Source: DUZB01 sp964407525 (GTDB taxonomy: Bacteria > Desulfobacterota > DSM-4660 > Desulfatiglandales > Desulfatiglandaceae). From it: a DNA stretch of 41,253 nt. The stretch covers positions 1-41,253 of the forward strand of contig CAYOWC010000012.1 of the NCBI GenBank assembly GCA_964407525.1, in the 5' to 3' direction. Positions 1 to 8,188 of the stretch are shown piece by piece. Below the pieces are notes generated by a model, which worked only from the letters and a program-made list of their open reading frames with translations, was not told the DNA's origin and did not search any database. The position numbers were made by a program, and so were the translations under genes. Position 1 is the stretch's first letter. Each line of letters starts with the position of its first letter.

Positions 1-235
1 CCAGTTCGGTGTCAAGTCTCTTCATATGGAATATGAACCTTCTGTTTTTTGTCACGGAAACGTCGTGCCGAAGTCTTTTTTCTTTTTCCGCATAGATGCT
101 CTTGTTCTGTTCTTCGCTTGTGCACAAAACGCTCAGAAGGTCACGCACATTGGCACCCTCTTCTAACTCAATCTCCCTTTCCCCGGCCCCGAAAATGGCC
201 CTGAACCTGGTGTGAAATTTAACATGAACTTTCAT
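1..235 (-). CDS. MoaD/ThiS-family beta-grasp protein (partial, cut by window edge)
   Basis: The minus-strand frame opens with ATG at 235 behind a GGGTGA ribosome site and stays open for 78 codons to the window edge. The N-terminus (MKVHVKFHTRFRAIFG) and the acidic turn GEREIELEEGANVRDLL match the strand-turn-strand-helix start of small beta-grasp sulfur carriers. The later stretch DVSVTKN...LDTEL resembles the 'DV.I.VNGR...LDT.L' region of MoaD-like proteins. The diagnostic C-terminal Gly-Gly lies outside the window. MoaD proteins carry the sulfur used to build the molybdopterin dithiolene. The gene lies at the far end of a run that includes a molybdenum hydroxylase, so a role in cofactor supply is a reasonable inference. 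A ThiS-like or general sulfur-carrier role is possible. Confidence 0.6.
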   Translation of the reverse strand, partial: MKVHVKFHTRFRAIFGAGEREIELEEGANVRDLLSVLCTSEEQNKSIYAEKEKRLRHDVSVTKNRRFIFHMKRLDTEL

Positions 236-322
236 ATTTTTCACCCATATAAACACAAAGGCGGCTGGAGAAGAAAGGGGCTTCCCCAACCTGCCATTTC
301 ACAATGTTTCCGGGATAACGGT

Positions 323-1138
323 TCAGATTCTTTCGTTAACCCAATGCTGAATATCCGAAAGGACTTGATCTTTTTCCGCTTCGTTCAAAATCTCATGATA
401 GAAATCTTCGTAGATCTTCAGAGTCTTATCTTTGACGGAAATGTTTTCGTGAAGATATTCCGAAGAGGCCTTGTCCACAATCTGGTCCCCTCCCCCATGG
501 AGAATGAGACAGGGATAGTCATAGTTTTTCAGGTTTTCCGCGAGCCATGCGGCCCCTTCTATGAACACGGTGGTAAGCAGTTTCAGCGTTGTTTCTTTTA
601 AAACCAGCGGATCATTCTCGTAATCTTTCACCACTTCCTGGTCTCTGCAGATAAGGGCGGAAAGAGAGTTGGGGATGGGGGTTTCCGGTGCGTTTTCCAC
701 ATCCATTTCTTTGAGCGCATCAAAGATGGGCAACTCAATGATAACGGGTCCGGAAAACACCTGCCCTTTAAGTTTTCCCGGATATTTCGATCCATATCCG
801 GCCGTGATGAACCCTCCCATGCTGTGTCCCAACATAAACAGGGGCAGGTTCGGGTTCTCTTTTGTGGCCAGATCCACGAAAAGGTCGGCATCATCGATGA
901 ACGGATGAAAATCATCCAGGTACCCTCTTTTCCCTCCGGATCGACCATGGCCCCGGTTGTCGAACCGATACACCCCGTAACCGAATTCGTTCAATTTCTG
1001 CACCACGTAATCATATCTTCCGCAGTGTTCTGCAAGACCATGGACGAGAACGATCATCGCCTTTGGATTTTCTGGAAAATCTTTGATGTGAAACAATTCC
1101 ATTCCGTCCGGGGCCACGACCTTTTTTTCTTCATGCAT
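323..1138 (-). CDS. alpha/beta hydrolase, monoacylglycerol lipase-like (Hydrolase_4/S33)
   Basis: A 271-residue soluble alpha/beta hydrolase. The second in-frame ATG (1138) is chosen because AAGGAGG sits about 7 nt before it; the first ATG (1144) is too close to that site. Visible features are the oxyanion-hole HG (VLVHGLAEH, about 31-39), the strand DNRGHGRS, the nucleophile elbow GHSMGG with Ser106, an Asp in LHGGGDQIVD, and a C-terminal His in FYHEILNE. The YHE.LNE ending is typical of bacterial monoacylglycerol lipase/lysophospholipase-like enzymes. There is no signal peptide, so it acts in the cytoplasm. It closes the ABC-importer operon, 72 bp after the MalG-like permease, which suggests it hydrolyses an ester brought in by that transporter. 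The substrate is not known. Confidence 0.85.
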   Translation of the reverse strand: MHEEKKVVAPDGMELFHIKDFPENPKAMIVLVHGLAEHCGRYDYVVQKLNEFGYGVYRFDNRGHGRSGGKRGYLDDFHPFIDDADLFVDLATKENPNLPLFMLGHSMGGFITAGYGSKYPGKLKGQVFSGPVIIELPIFDALKEMDVENAPETPIPNSLSALICRDQEVVKDYENDPLVLKETTLKLLTTVFIEGAAWLAENLKNYDYPCLILHGGGDQIVDKASSEYLHENISVKDKTLKIYEDFYHEILNEAEKDQVLSDIQHWVNERI

Positions 1139-1210
1139 TTCCATTCCTCCTTAGACCAAGCAATCCGGCCTTTCAATAATAGATAAACAATTCGGAATTC
1201 CGTACCTTTT

Positions 1211-2029
1211 TTAGCCTTTCACCGCCCCAAAGGTCAATCCCCGAATGATGTAACGCTGCATGAACCAGGCAGCGGCCAGGGTGGGCATGATGGCTGCAGC
1301 GGTACAGCCGGCCATAGCTCCCCAATTCATACCAGTAGCTGTCCAGAAGGTGGAGAGTCCGATATTTACCGTCCGTGCGGCTGTCCGTGTGAAAAGGAAG
1401 GCAAACAGGAATTCGTTCCAGGAAAATACCAGACAGAAAATGGCCGTGATGGCGGCCCCCGGCTTGATGAGAGGGAAAATCACTTTTCGAAAGATGGCGA
1501 GCTGGCTGTGGCCGTCGATCATGGCCGCCTGTTCCAGCTCGACAGGAATTTCCCGAAAGAAACCGTAGAGCAGAAAGATGGCAAAAGACATATTGAAGTA
1601 GAGGTAAAGGATGGTCAGACCGAAGGTCGTGTCCAGAAGCCCCAGGGCCTTAAATCCGAAAAAGAAGGGGATGGCCGCCACGGCGCCGGGGAACATTCGG
1701 GTGGAGATGGTGATAAACAGAAGATGTCCGTGACCGGTGTTGTAACGGGAGAAGCTGTAAGCGGCGGGTAGAGAGACCGCCATCACCAGGGCCGTGCTGG
1801 ACACTGCAACGACAAGCGTATTCCAAAACTCCCTCAGGAATCCCGTCTTGAAAAAGAGATGATGGTAGTTTTCCAGGGTGGGAGAGAAAACAAAGAGTTT
1901 TGAAATGCTGGTACTGTAAATGTCGGCGTTGGCCTTTATGGATGTGAGATACATCCACATGAGCGGCAAAACAAATATGAGAAGAACGATAATCGTGCCC
2001 AACCAAAATGCAACGGATTTTATTTTCAT
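1211..2029 (-). CDS. carbohydrate ABC transporter permease, MalG/UgpE/GlpQ type
   Basis: A 272-residue inner-membrane permease with six predicted hydrophobic helices. The first starts at SVAFWLGTIIVLLIFVLPL (about 4-22). The EAA loop that contacts the ATPase is visible as EQAAMIDGHSQLAIFRKVIF, followed by PLIKPG. This is the MalG-type half of a CUT1-family (sugar/polyol/glycerol) importer. A GGGAG ribosome site precedes the ATG by 7 nt. It follows the MalF-type permease by 22 bp, and the two should form the heterodimeric channel of transporter 1. The motif and length (family about 270-290) are standard. Specificity cannot be read from the permease. Confidence 0.92.
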   Translation of the reverse strand: MKIKSVAFWLGTIIVLLIFVLPLMWMYLTSIKANADIYSTSISKLFVFSPTLENYHHLFFKTGFLREFWNTLVVAVSSTALVMAVSLPAAYSFSRYNTGHGHLLFITISTRMFPGAVAAIPFFFGFKALGLLDTTFGLTILYLYFNMSFAIFLLYGFFREIPVELEQAAMIDGHSQLAIFRKVIFPLIKPGAAITAIFCLVFSWNEFLFAFLFTRTAARTVNIGLSTFWTATGMNWGAMAGCTAAAIMPTLAAAWFMQRYIIRGLTFGAVKG

Positions 2030-2051
2030 GGTATGCTCCCTTTTCTAAACC

Positions 2052-2996
2052 TTATCCTTCTTGGCTCCCAAGCACTTTCATAAGCTGCCGGAACATGATG
2101 GCGCAAACCACCAGAGTTAAAACCAATGAGATGATGGCCATACTCGATCCTCGACCGATATCAAAGTAAACAAAGGTTTCCCGGTAAACCTGCCAGTCCA
2201 GCAGCTCGGTTCCCGCCCCCCCTCTTGTGGTTCCGTAGAGCGGGTCAAAGAGTCGAATCAGCCACATGGTCCTTAAAAGAACGATGATCATAATCAAAGG
2301 GACCAGGTTGGGCAGCGTAATTTTCCAGAAGGTATACCATGCGCTGGCCCCGTCCACCCGGGAAGCCTCGAACATGTCTCTGGGGAGACTCTTCAAACCG
2401 GCCAACAACACAAAGATGGAAAAAGGAGTCCACTGCCAGATGGAGATCATTGCAATCGTATAAAGCGCCCACTTGGGCGAAAACCAAAGGACCTTAGGGA
2501 GCCCAATCAGATTCAGGGTCAGGTTGATAACCCCGAAATCATATTGAAGAAAAAAGTTCCACATCATGGAGACGGCCAGCGGGGAGATAAGAAGGGGAAG
2601 CAGGATGAAACCCCGAATGGGATTCTGCCCCCTGAATTCCCGATTAAACATGACGGAGATCCCCATAGCAACGACCAGCTCAACACCAATACTGAAAACC
2701 AGCACCTGGAGGGTCTTAAAAAGGGCCAGCCAGAATTTGGAATCCCGTAGCACGTCCCGGTAGTTTTCCAGTCCGGCAAAGGTTGGAGGTTTTCTCATTC
2801 CCCATTCGTGAAAAGAGTAGAACAGGCAGTAGATCATAGGATAAAGCATGAATATGGCCAATACCAGAAGAAGGGGAATAATCAATGTCCATTTGTAATA
2901 CTTCTCACCGGTAAGGGTTTCCCAAAGTGTACGCTTTCCTGAAAAATCCAGGGGAGCTACCATCTCTGTGTTAATTTCGTTTTCACGGACTGACAT
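2052..2996 (-). CDS. carbohydrate ABC transporter permease, MalF/UgpA/GlpP type
   Basis: A 314-residue permease. It has a cytoplasmic N-terminal tail (about 30 residues), then a first helix (WTLIIPLLLVLAIFMLYPM) and five more. The EAA loop reads FEASRVDGASAWYTFWKITL, followed by PNLVPL. It pairs with the MalG-type permease encoded directly downstream. Between the binding-protein gene and this gene is a 118-bp spacer with a GC-rich hairpin (3067-3099), which may set a higher level of binding protein than of permease. It belongs to transporter 1. Confidence 0.92.
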   Translation of the reverse strand: MSVRENEINTEMVAPLDFSGKRTLWETLTGEKYYKWTLIIPLLLVLAIFMLYPMIYCLFYSFHEWGMRKPPTFAGLENYRDVLRDSKFWLALFKTLQVLVFSIGVELVVAMGISVMFNREFRGQNPIRGFILLPLLISPLAVSMMWNFFLQYDFGVINLTLNLIGLPKVLWFSPKWALYTIAMISIWQWTPFSIFVLLAGLKSLPRDMFEASRVDGASAWYTFWKITLPNLVPLIMIIVLLRTMWLIRLFDPLYGTTRGGAGTELLDWQVYRETFVYFDIGRGSSMAIISLVLTLVVCAIMFRQLMKVLGSQEG

Positions 2997-3066
2997 GAAA
3001 AATACCTCATACGTTTTCTTTTGGAAAAGAGATCCTTCAACAATTTTTCATAATGGTTATTGAGAG

Positions 3067-3099
3067 AGGTATCCCCCCCTAAATACAGAGGAGATACCT
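3067..3099 (-). promoter_or_regulatory. hairpin between binding-protein and permease genes
   Basis: Arms AGGTATCCCC (3067-3076) and GGAGATACCT (about 3090-3099) pair with a short loop in the spacer between the binding-protein and MalF-type permease genes. No T-tract follows on the minus strand, so it does not look like an intrinsic terminator. Stem-loops at this position in maltose-type operons commonly protect the upstream mRNA from 3'-exonucleases; that role is inferred here. Confidence 0.4.
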
Positions 3100-3114
3100 T
3101 ACTTATAGACCGGT

Positions 3115-4587
3115 TTATTTCTCTTCCCGAATGGGCAATTCCCCGAATTTCTTCTGCAATTTAATCGTTTGGTTGGTGATCCTCTCCACCGCCTCGTCCG
3201 GCGTGACTTCGCCGATGGCAGCTTCATGGAGTTCAACGATCTGCATCTCATAGATCTTGCCCATGGCGACGCTGTTAAAATGGAGATAGTCGTTTACGTA
3301 GGACTGTTGGGCCTTGAAGCCTGCGCTGTTGGCCTCGCCTCGCCTTCCGCATTTTTCCCACCAATCGGCGCTCTTGTACTTGGGATTATCCAACACGTCT
3401 CTCCGCACCGCGGAAAGGCCGCCTTCGTGGATTTCCGTCTGGCAGGCAAAAGAACCAAAATATTTAATGAGCCAATAGGTGGCCTCAGGGTTTTTGCTTG
3501 CCTTGGCCACGGCCGTATGGAAGTTGCCGATATAGGGCTGACCACCCAGGGGCAGGCTTAACGCCATTTTGGCTCCCGGGATCTTGTCTTTGACTGATCC
3601 TGCCCAGCTATCCAGGCTCGCATAAGTAAAGGGAAGAATTATGGTTTTGCCTTCAACGAATTGGGGTACAGTAAAATCCCAGTGCCCGGTGAGGCATCCC
3701 GGTGAGGCAAATTTAAGCAGGCTTTTGTAGTAAATGATGGCGTCTTTGAGGATTTGTTTGTCCTTCTTGGTGATGAGCAATTCCTTCGGATTTCCATCCT
3801 TGTCTCTTACGACGTTAGCCCAATGCCCCCCTGCACCCCATACCAGGGTACTGAATTCGTCGTTAATCTCAAAGCGACCTGCCATAAGTGCCAGGCCGTA
3901 GATATTCTCTTTGAGCGGTTGACCTTTCAGGAGTGCGCCCTTTTTCCTGGTGAAGAATTCTCCCTGGTCGTAGAGTTGCTGTCTGGTTTGGGGGGCTGCC
4001 AAATCGTACCCGTATTTCTTTTTGAAATTGGCCATTTCCGTGGGGTTTTCAAACACGTCCTGGCGATAAGCGGTGAACATCTGGTAGTTCCAGTAGGGGA
4101 CTCCGTAGAGGACACCCTGACGGTCGGAACAGGTGCGAACCATGGTCTTGTCGAACCCTGCCATGTATTTGTCCAGAGCGGCCACACCATCAGGCTCATA
4201 TTTCTTGGCCAGATCCTTGAGGGGCCACAGGAACATAGCCCATTCGTTGGTGGTGGAAGCCTCCACAATAATGGCATCATAAGCCCCGGTTTCCCCCAGG
4301 AGCTCCACATTCATTTTGGGATAGATGCTGGACATGATCAAGGTCTCGTAGGTTACCGGGACCCCCGTCTTTTCTGTAAAAGCCTTCATATGAATGGGCA
4401 TCAGTTTTTCCGCCACCGCCAATCCCCCGAAGACGGATACGTGAATAGGCGTTTTGTTTTTGATCGTTGGGATATCCTGCAAGTCAAATTTCTCTCCTGC
4501 AAAAGAGACCCCTGTGAATGTCACGGCCAAAAGACCGGCCAGGGCAATCCCCACTACCGTTTTCGCCAAATTTTTTCTCTGTTTCAC
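3115..4587 (-). CDS. extracellular solute-binding protein, family 1 (ABC transporter 1)
   Basis: A 490-residue periplasmic binding protein. A GTG start is chosen because AAGGAGGG lies 7-8 nt upstream. The N-terminus is a Sec signal peptide: basic QRK, a hydrophobic core TVVGIALAGLLAVTFTGV, and a likely cut after SFA (about residue 30). The mature part has a family-1 fold: a first strand IHVSVFGG, then VPVTYETL, then YDAIIVEASTTNEWA. It is long for sugar binders (usually 410-450) and nearer the size of glycerol/polyol-type binders. The gene sits between the ATPase pair and the two permeases of transporter 1, so this is the receptor. The ligand is not identifiable from sequence. Confidence 0.93.
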   Translation of the reverse strand: MKQRKNLAKTVVGIALAGLLAVTFTGVSFAGEKFDLQDIPTIKNKTPIHVSVFGGLAVAEKLMPIHMKAFTEKTGVPVTYETLIMSSIYPKMNVELLGETGAYDAIIVEASTTNEWAMFLWPLKDLAKKYEPDGVAALDKYMAGFDKTMVRTCSDRQGVLYGVPYWNYQMFTAYRQDVFENPTEMANFKKKYGYDLAAPQTRQQLYDQGEFFTRKKGALLKGQPLKENIYGLALMAGRFEINDEFSTLVWGAGGHWANVVRDKDGNPKELLITKKDKQILKDAIIYYKSLLKFASPGCLTGHWDFTVPQFVEGKTIILPFTYASLDSWAGSVKDKIPGAKMALSLPLGGQPYIGNFHTAVAKASKNPEATYWLIKYFGSFACQTEIHEGGLSAVRRDVLDNPKYKSADWWEKCGRRGEANSAGFKAQQSYVNDYLHFNSVAMGKIYEMQIVELHEAAIGEVTPDEAVERITNQTIKLQKKFGELPIREEK

Positions 4588-4691
4588 TGTGTACCCTCCT
4601 TATTTCTGTTTTGGGTTGTCAACCGGACTTCCTGATTCCTGGTTTTTTCACCTCCTTTTCAACGACGCTGACGCTTATTAAGCTTTTCTGT

Positions 4692-5810
4692 TTAACTACT
4701 TGAAAATGTTTCTCCATACAAAATCGGGGTTTCTCCATCAAAAAGATGGATTTTGTCGTCTCTGAAACAAAGGGATGCTCGCTCCCCCACATCACCCAGC
4801 TTATGTCCCAACACGGCCACGCTGATTTCGGTCTGATTACGATCTTCCAGTTTGAGGGTCAAAATCGCATTTTCACCCTGAAATTCCACCAAGTCCACAG
4901 AACCGGCGATGGAGGGTCTCCCCTCTTCCATAACCATAGCAAGGTCAATCTCCTGGGGCCGGACCCCCAATGTAATCGGGCCGCCCACATATTTCTCCGG
5001 GGCCTCCCCTTTGAACGGAAAAACCACCTTTCCCCGCCCCGTAGCTATTGACACATGGGAACGATCCTCCAAGGTAGCGGCGATGAAGTTCATCTGAGGC
5101 TCTCCCACAAACGTGGCCACAAATTTGTTGGCCGGGCGATTCCAGATCTCGTCAACCGTTCCGACCTGCTGCAGGGCCGCGTGATTCATGACTACCAGTC
5201 TGTCACAGAGGGTAACCGCCTCCGCCTGGTCATGGGTTACATAGATGGTGGTCAGTTTCAGTTCGTTATGGATTCTCCGAACCTGGGCCCTCATTACGGC
5301 ACGCAGGCGTTGATCCATATGGGAGATGGGTTCGTCCAAAAGCGTTACATTGGGTTCTCGAATGAGCGCCCGGGACAACGACACCCTTTGCTGGCCGCCA
5401 CCGCTGAGGCTGTTGGGCCGTTTCTGAAGGACATCGTCCACCCGTAGCTCCTTTGCTATGGCCATGACCCTTCTGCGGACCTCGCTCTTTTCAACCCCCT
5501 GGGCTCGCAGGGGGTAGGCGATATTGTCAAAAACCGTCATGTGGGGGTAAAGGGCGTAAGATTCGAACGCCAGAGCAATATTTCTCTCGCTGGGGGACAG
5601 TTCGTTTACACGAACACCGTCGAAAAGGATCTCCCCCTCCGTGATATCTTCCAGCCCAGCGATCATTCTCAGGGTCGTGCTTTTTCCACTCCCCGAAGGA
5701 CCGAGAATAGCCAGAAATTCCCCGTCTTCGCAAGTAAAATTCACGTCCCGAACGGCAACGACTTTCCCGCCGTAAACCTTTCCAACCCCCTTAATCTCAA
5801 GCTTGCTCAC
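4692..5810 (-). CDS. ABC transporter ATP-binding protein, MalK/UgpC/GlpT type
   Basis: A 372-residue ATPase for transporter 1. A longer frame runs upstream, but GTG at 5810, directly behind GGGAGGCACC, gives a normal MalK N-terminus (SKLEIKGVGKVYG) and avoids overlapping the upstream gene, which ends at 5822. Walker A is GPSGSGKSTT, the signature is LSGGGQQR, and Walker B is VTLLDEP with a D-loop SHMD. The H-loop is YVTHDQAE. A C-terminal TOBE-like domain (about 240-372) contains GVRPQEIDL. The Q-loop reads AFESYALYPH, with Glu where the family has Gln. It probably forms a heterodimer with the ATPase encoded 12 bp upstream. Confidence 0.93.
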   Translation of the reverse strand: MSKLEIKGVGKVYGGKVVAVRDVNFTCEDGEFLAILGPSGSGKSTTLRMIAGLEDITEGEILFDGVRVNELSPSERNIALAFESYALYPHMTVFDNIAYPLRAQGVEKSEVRRRVMAIAKELRVDDVLQKRPNSLSGGGQQRVSLSRALIREPNVTLLDEPISHMDQRLRAVMRAQVRRIHNELKLTTIYVTHDQAEAVTLCDRLVVMNHAALQQVGTVDEIWNRPANKFVATFVGEPQMNFIAATLEDRSHVSIATGRGKVVFPFKGEAPEKYVGGPITLGVRPQEIDLAMVMEEGRPSIAGSVDLVEFQGENAILTLKLEDRNQTEISVAVLGHKLGDVGERASLCFRDDKIHLFDGETPILYGETFSSS

Positions 5811-5821
5811 GGTGCCTCCCT

Positions 5822-6940
5822 CTACATTTTCGCTATCTTTATGGTTTTCTTGAAGAAAAGCATATGCTCCTGGTCGAAATCCAACCAAACCTTGTCAGAC
5901 ATACCAAAATCGGCCTGGCCCTCCAGGCTCACCTGAAGGAAGGAGTTCTCCAATTCAAAGGTGAGCATGGTCCCTTCAGGGGTCCGGAAAATTGCATAGA
6001 TAGGCAATTGAAAAGCGTTCCTGGATTTCTTTTCCCCGGCCACCCGGATATGAAAGGAACGGATTCCCATACGCACCGTGGATTTTCCGCCTTCCTTTTC
6101 CACAACGCTTTCCAACGGCTCAAGCAGGTCTTCCTGAATCTCAATGTCAAAATTGGCCGTACGAAAACAGGTCTGACCATCTTTTTTTAGAATCTCCCCG
6201 TCCATGAGGTTGGTAGGCGGATCTCCAATGAACCGGGCCACAAAGTCGGTGGCAGGAGTATCGAAAATCTCCTTTGGAGTGCCCACCTGTTCAACCCTTC
6301 CCCTGTTCAAGACCGCCACCCGGTTGCTCAACCCCAATGCTTCCCGGTAATCGTGGGTCACATAGATAATGGCCGTACCCATTTTACGAGACATCCTCTT
6401 AAGGGATTTCTGGGTGGAAAATTTGAGCCGGGCATCCAGGTGGGCTATCGGTTCATCCAACAGGTAGACCTGGGCCTTCCTGACCATAGCCCTGGCAAGG
6501 GATACCCGCTGTTTTTCACCCCCGCTCAATTGCACCGGTTTTCTATCCAGCAAACGCTTGATCCCTAAGAATTCAGCGATTTCCTCTACCCGCTCCCGCT
6601 CCTGTCGGCGAGTCAGATTCGCCCTCGCCTTAGGGGTTGTCAGGGGAAAAGCGATGTTTTTATAGACAGTCAGGTGGGGGTAGAGATTATAGGTCTCGAA
6701 GGCCATGGCCACATTTCTCCGCTGCGGGGGGAGATCGTTGACCGAACGCTCGTTGAAATAGATCGTCCCCGATGTGGGCTTCTCTATCCCGGCGATCATT
6801 TTTAAGATGGTGGACTTCCCCGCGCCTGCCGCACCCACAATGGAAAACAGTTCCCCTTCCTTGAACTCCATATTCAAGTCTTCTACGGCAATTTTTTTCC
6901 CATACGCCTTGGTCACATGTTCAAGCCTCACTCCAGCCAT
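5822..6940 (-). CDS. ABC transporter ATP-binding protein, MalK/GlpS type
   Basis: A 372-residue ATPase, the second nucleotide-binding subunit of transporter 1. Walker A is GAAGAGKST (less usual than GPSGCGKST but with all key residues). The signature is LSGGEKQR, Walker B is VYLLDEP with AHLD, and the H-loop is YVTHDYREA. A C-terminal regulatory domain of about 130 residues contains MGIRSFHIRV. The Q-loop is AFETYNLYPH, again with Glu instead of Gln. Two different ATPase genes per importer is the arrangement of the rhizobial glycerol GlpSTPQ system, whereas MalK systems use one. The gene follows a small membrane protein gene by 2 bp and is clearly co-transcribed. Confidence 0.92.
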   Translation of the reverse strand: MAGVRLEHVTKAYGKKIAVEDLNMEFKEGELFSIVGAAGAGKSTILKMIAGIEKPTSGTIYFNERSVNDLPPQRRNVAMAFETYNLYPHLTVYKNIAFPLTTPKARANLTRRQERERVEEIAEFLGIKRLLDRKPVQLSGGEKQRVSLARAMVRKAQVYLLDEPIAHLDARLKFSTQKSLKRMSRKMGTAIIYVTHDYREALGLSNRVAVLNRGRVEQVGTPKEIFDTPATDFVARFIGDPPTNLMDGEILKKDGQTCFRTANFDIEIQEDLLEPLESVVEKEGGKSTVRMGIRSFHIRVAGEKKSRNAFQLPIYAIFRTPEGTMLTFELENSFLQVSLEGQADFGMSDKVWLDFDQEHMLFFKKTIKIAKM

Positions 6941-6942
6941 GG

Positions 6943-7140
6943 CTATTCGTCTCCCCCTCGCTCTTCTTCAAGTTCCCTCGGACCGTAGATGACCAGGCCA
7001 AGAAATACAACAAGCCCCAGCAATGCTCCGATCCAGAGGGGAATGTATAATTCGAGCCACCCCAGCCACAGAAAATTGATGCCAACAAAAGACAGGATGC
7101 CCCAAAAAAGCCAATTCCCCCACGTCATTCGCGGTAACAT
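6943..7140 (-). CDS. small two-helix membrane protein of the ABC operon (GlpU-like position)
   Basis: A 65-residue protein. ATG at 7140 is preferred over the TTG at 7149 because AAGGAGG abuts the TTG but lies 9 nt before the ATG. Two hydrophobic helices are clear (WLFWGILSFVGINFLWLGWL, about 10-29, and YIPLWIGALLGLVVFLGLVI, about 33-52). A charged cytoplasmic tail, ELEEERGGDE, follows. It is the first gene of the transporter 1 group, 2 bp before an ATPase gene. Glycerol-type ABC operons encode a comparable small two-helix protein (GlpU, DUF2160). I propose the same role here from size, topology and position, not from a sequence match. Confidence 0.7.
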   Translation of the reverse strand: MLPRMTWGNWLFWGILSFVGINFLWLGWLELYIPLWIGALLGLVVFLGLVIYGPRELEEERGGDE

Positions 7141-7194
7141 TCCGTTCAACCTCCTTTATTCGCTCTTCATCCATTCCCGTTAAAGACGGGATCT

Positions 7195-8169
7195 TTACAT
7201 GCAGGCCAGGACGGTCCTCTTCACCAGGGCCTTGGCCACTTGCACCATATAGCCATTATCGTGCAACGGTTTGGCTTCGGCCACCGCAGCCTGACCCGCA
7301 GCCTCTGCACTGGCTTCGTTGATCTCTTTGCCAACAACGGCCTCTTCTGCTTTAAGCGCTCTATAGGGTTTTACATAGACCGCATTCAAGCAGATCCTGG
7401 CCCGCTTCACCAGATCCCCGGAGCGCGTGATCATGGCGGCACAGTTCACAATGGGAAAGTCGATGGATTTACGCAGGGCGAACTTGAAAAAGGCGCTTTT
7501 TGTTCCGTCGGCAGGTTTTGGTATCTGAATTTCCGTGACGATTTCATCGTCATCCAGGACCGTGGTCCTGGACACCTCCACCTGAAAGAAATTTTCGGCC
7601 GCAAGGGTTCGCCTGGACGTCTTGATTCGAGCATCCAGAGCGATGAGGGCCGGAGCCGTATCGCTGGGATGGACCGCTATGCAACCTTCTTCCACGCTGC
7701 CGCCGAAAATGGAGTGATAGCGGGTATCGCCGTTCAGAGCGTAACAACGACCCCCGCCTTTTCTGAGGCAGGGAAACCTATTTTCCGGATTTCGGTAATA
7801 CCAGCAACGAATATCCTGGCAGATATTTCCTCCGATGGTACCCATCTCCCGCAGGTGGGGCGAAGCGGTCCTTCGGGCCGCTTCGGCCAGGGCGCCGTAT
7901 CGGTTTTTTATGGTTGCATGATGGGCGATGTCCTCCAGAATGGCCAGGGGGCCGATTTTCAAACCATCCTTTTCTTCCTCGATGACATCCAGTCCGGGAA
8001 TGGTCTTCAGATTGATGAGTGCCTCGGGGTAGCCGGGCAGGATTCGGTCTTTCATCTTGCCCAGGATATCCGTTCCCCCGGCTACGAGGTTCGCCTTGCC
8101 CTGATACCGAGTCAGGAGCGAAACCGCTTCTCCGACAGTCGATGTGTTGAAATGCGTAAAAGTTCTCAT
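7195..8169 (-). CDS. molybdenum hydroxylase FAD-binding (medium) subunit with four-Cys insertion
   Basis: A 324-residue FAD subunit of the xanthine dehydrogenase/CO dehydrogenase family. ATG at 8169 is chosen (AGAAGGAAAGG precedes it); the ATG at 8193 lacks a ribosome site and lies inside a repeat. FAD contacts are visible in NLVAGGTDILGKMKDR (about 28-42) and MGTIGGNICQ (109-118). Between that loop and DTAPALIALDA lies an insertion of about 50 residues with Cys122, Cys134, Cys142 and Cys163. Similar insertions in the beta subunit of 4-hydroxybenzoyl-CoA reductase and in E. coli PaoB bind an extra [4Fe-4S] cluster. It should pass electrons between the 2Fe-2S subunit and the diaphorase or ferredoxin. 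A palindromic element separates it from the large-subunit gene. Confidence 0.9.
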   Translation of the reverse strand: MRTFTHFNTSTVGEAVSLLTRYQGKANLVAGGTDILGKMKDRILPGYPEALINLKTIPGLDVIEEEKDGLKIGPLAILEDIAHHATIKNRYGALAEAARRTASPHLREMGTIGGNICQDIRCWYYRNPENRFPCLRKGGGRCYALNGDTRYHSIFGGSVEEGCIAVHPSDTAPALIALDARIKTSRRTLAAENFFQVEVSRTTVLDDDEIVTEIQIPKPADGTKSAFFKFALRKSIDFPIVNCAAMITRSGDLVKRARICLNAVYVKPYRALKAEEAVVGKEINEASAEAAGQAAVAEAKPLHDNGYMVQVAKALVKRTVLACM

Positions 8170-8188
8170 CCTTTCCTTCTCCCTAGTG

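Noticed and set aside
212..601. 129-codon plus-strand frame at the left end
   Set aside because: Antisense to the hydrolase gene and the MoaD-like start; no recognisable product.
3754..4635. 293-codon plus-strand frame opposite the binding-protein gene
   Set aside because: Antisense to the Sec-exported binding protein; no motif and no ribosome site.
4640..4672. Strong AAAAGGAGGTG ribosome-site-like string on the minus strand before the binding-protein gene, with a 10-codon GTG frame
   Set aside because: The GTG overlaps the ribosome site itself, leaving no spacing, so it cannot initiate there; the binder has its own site further on.
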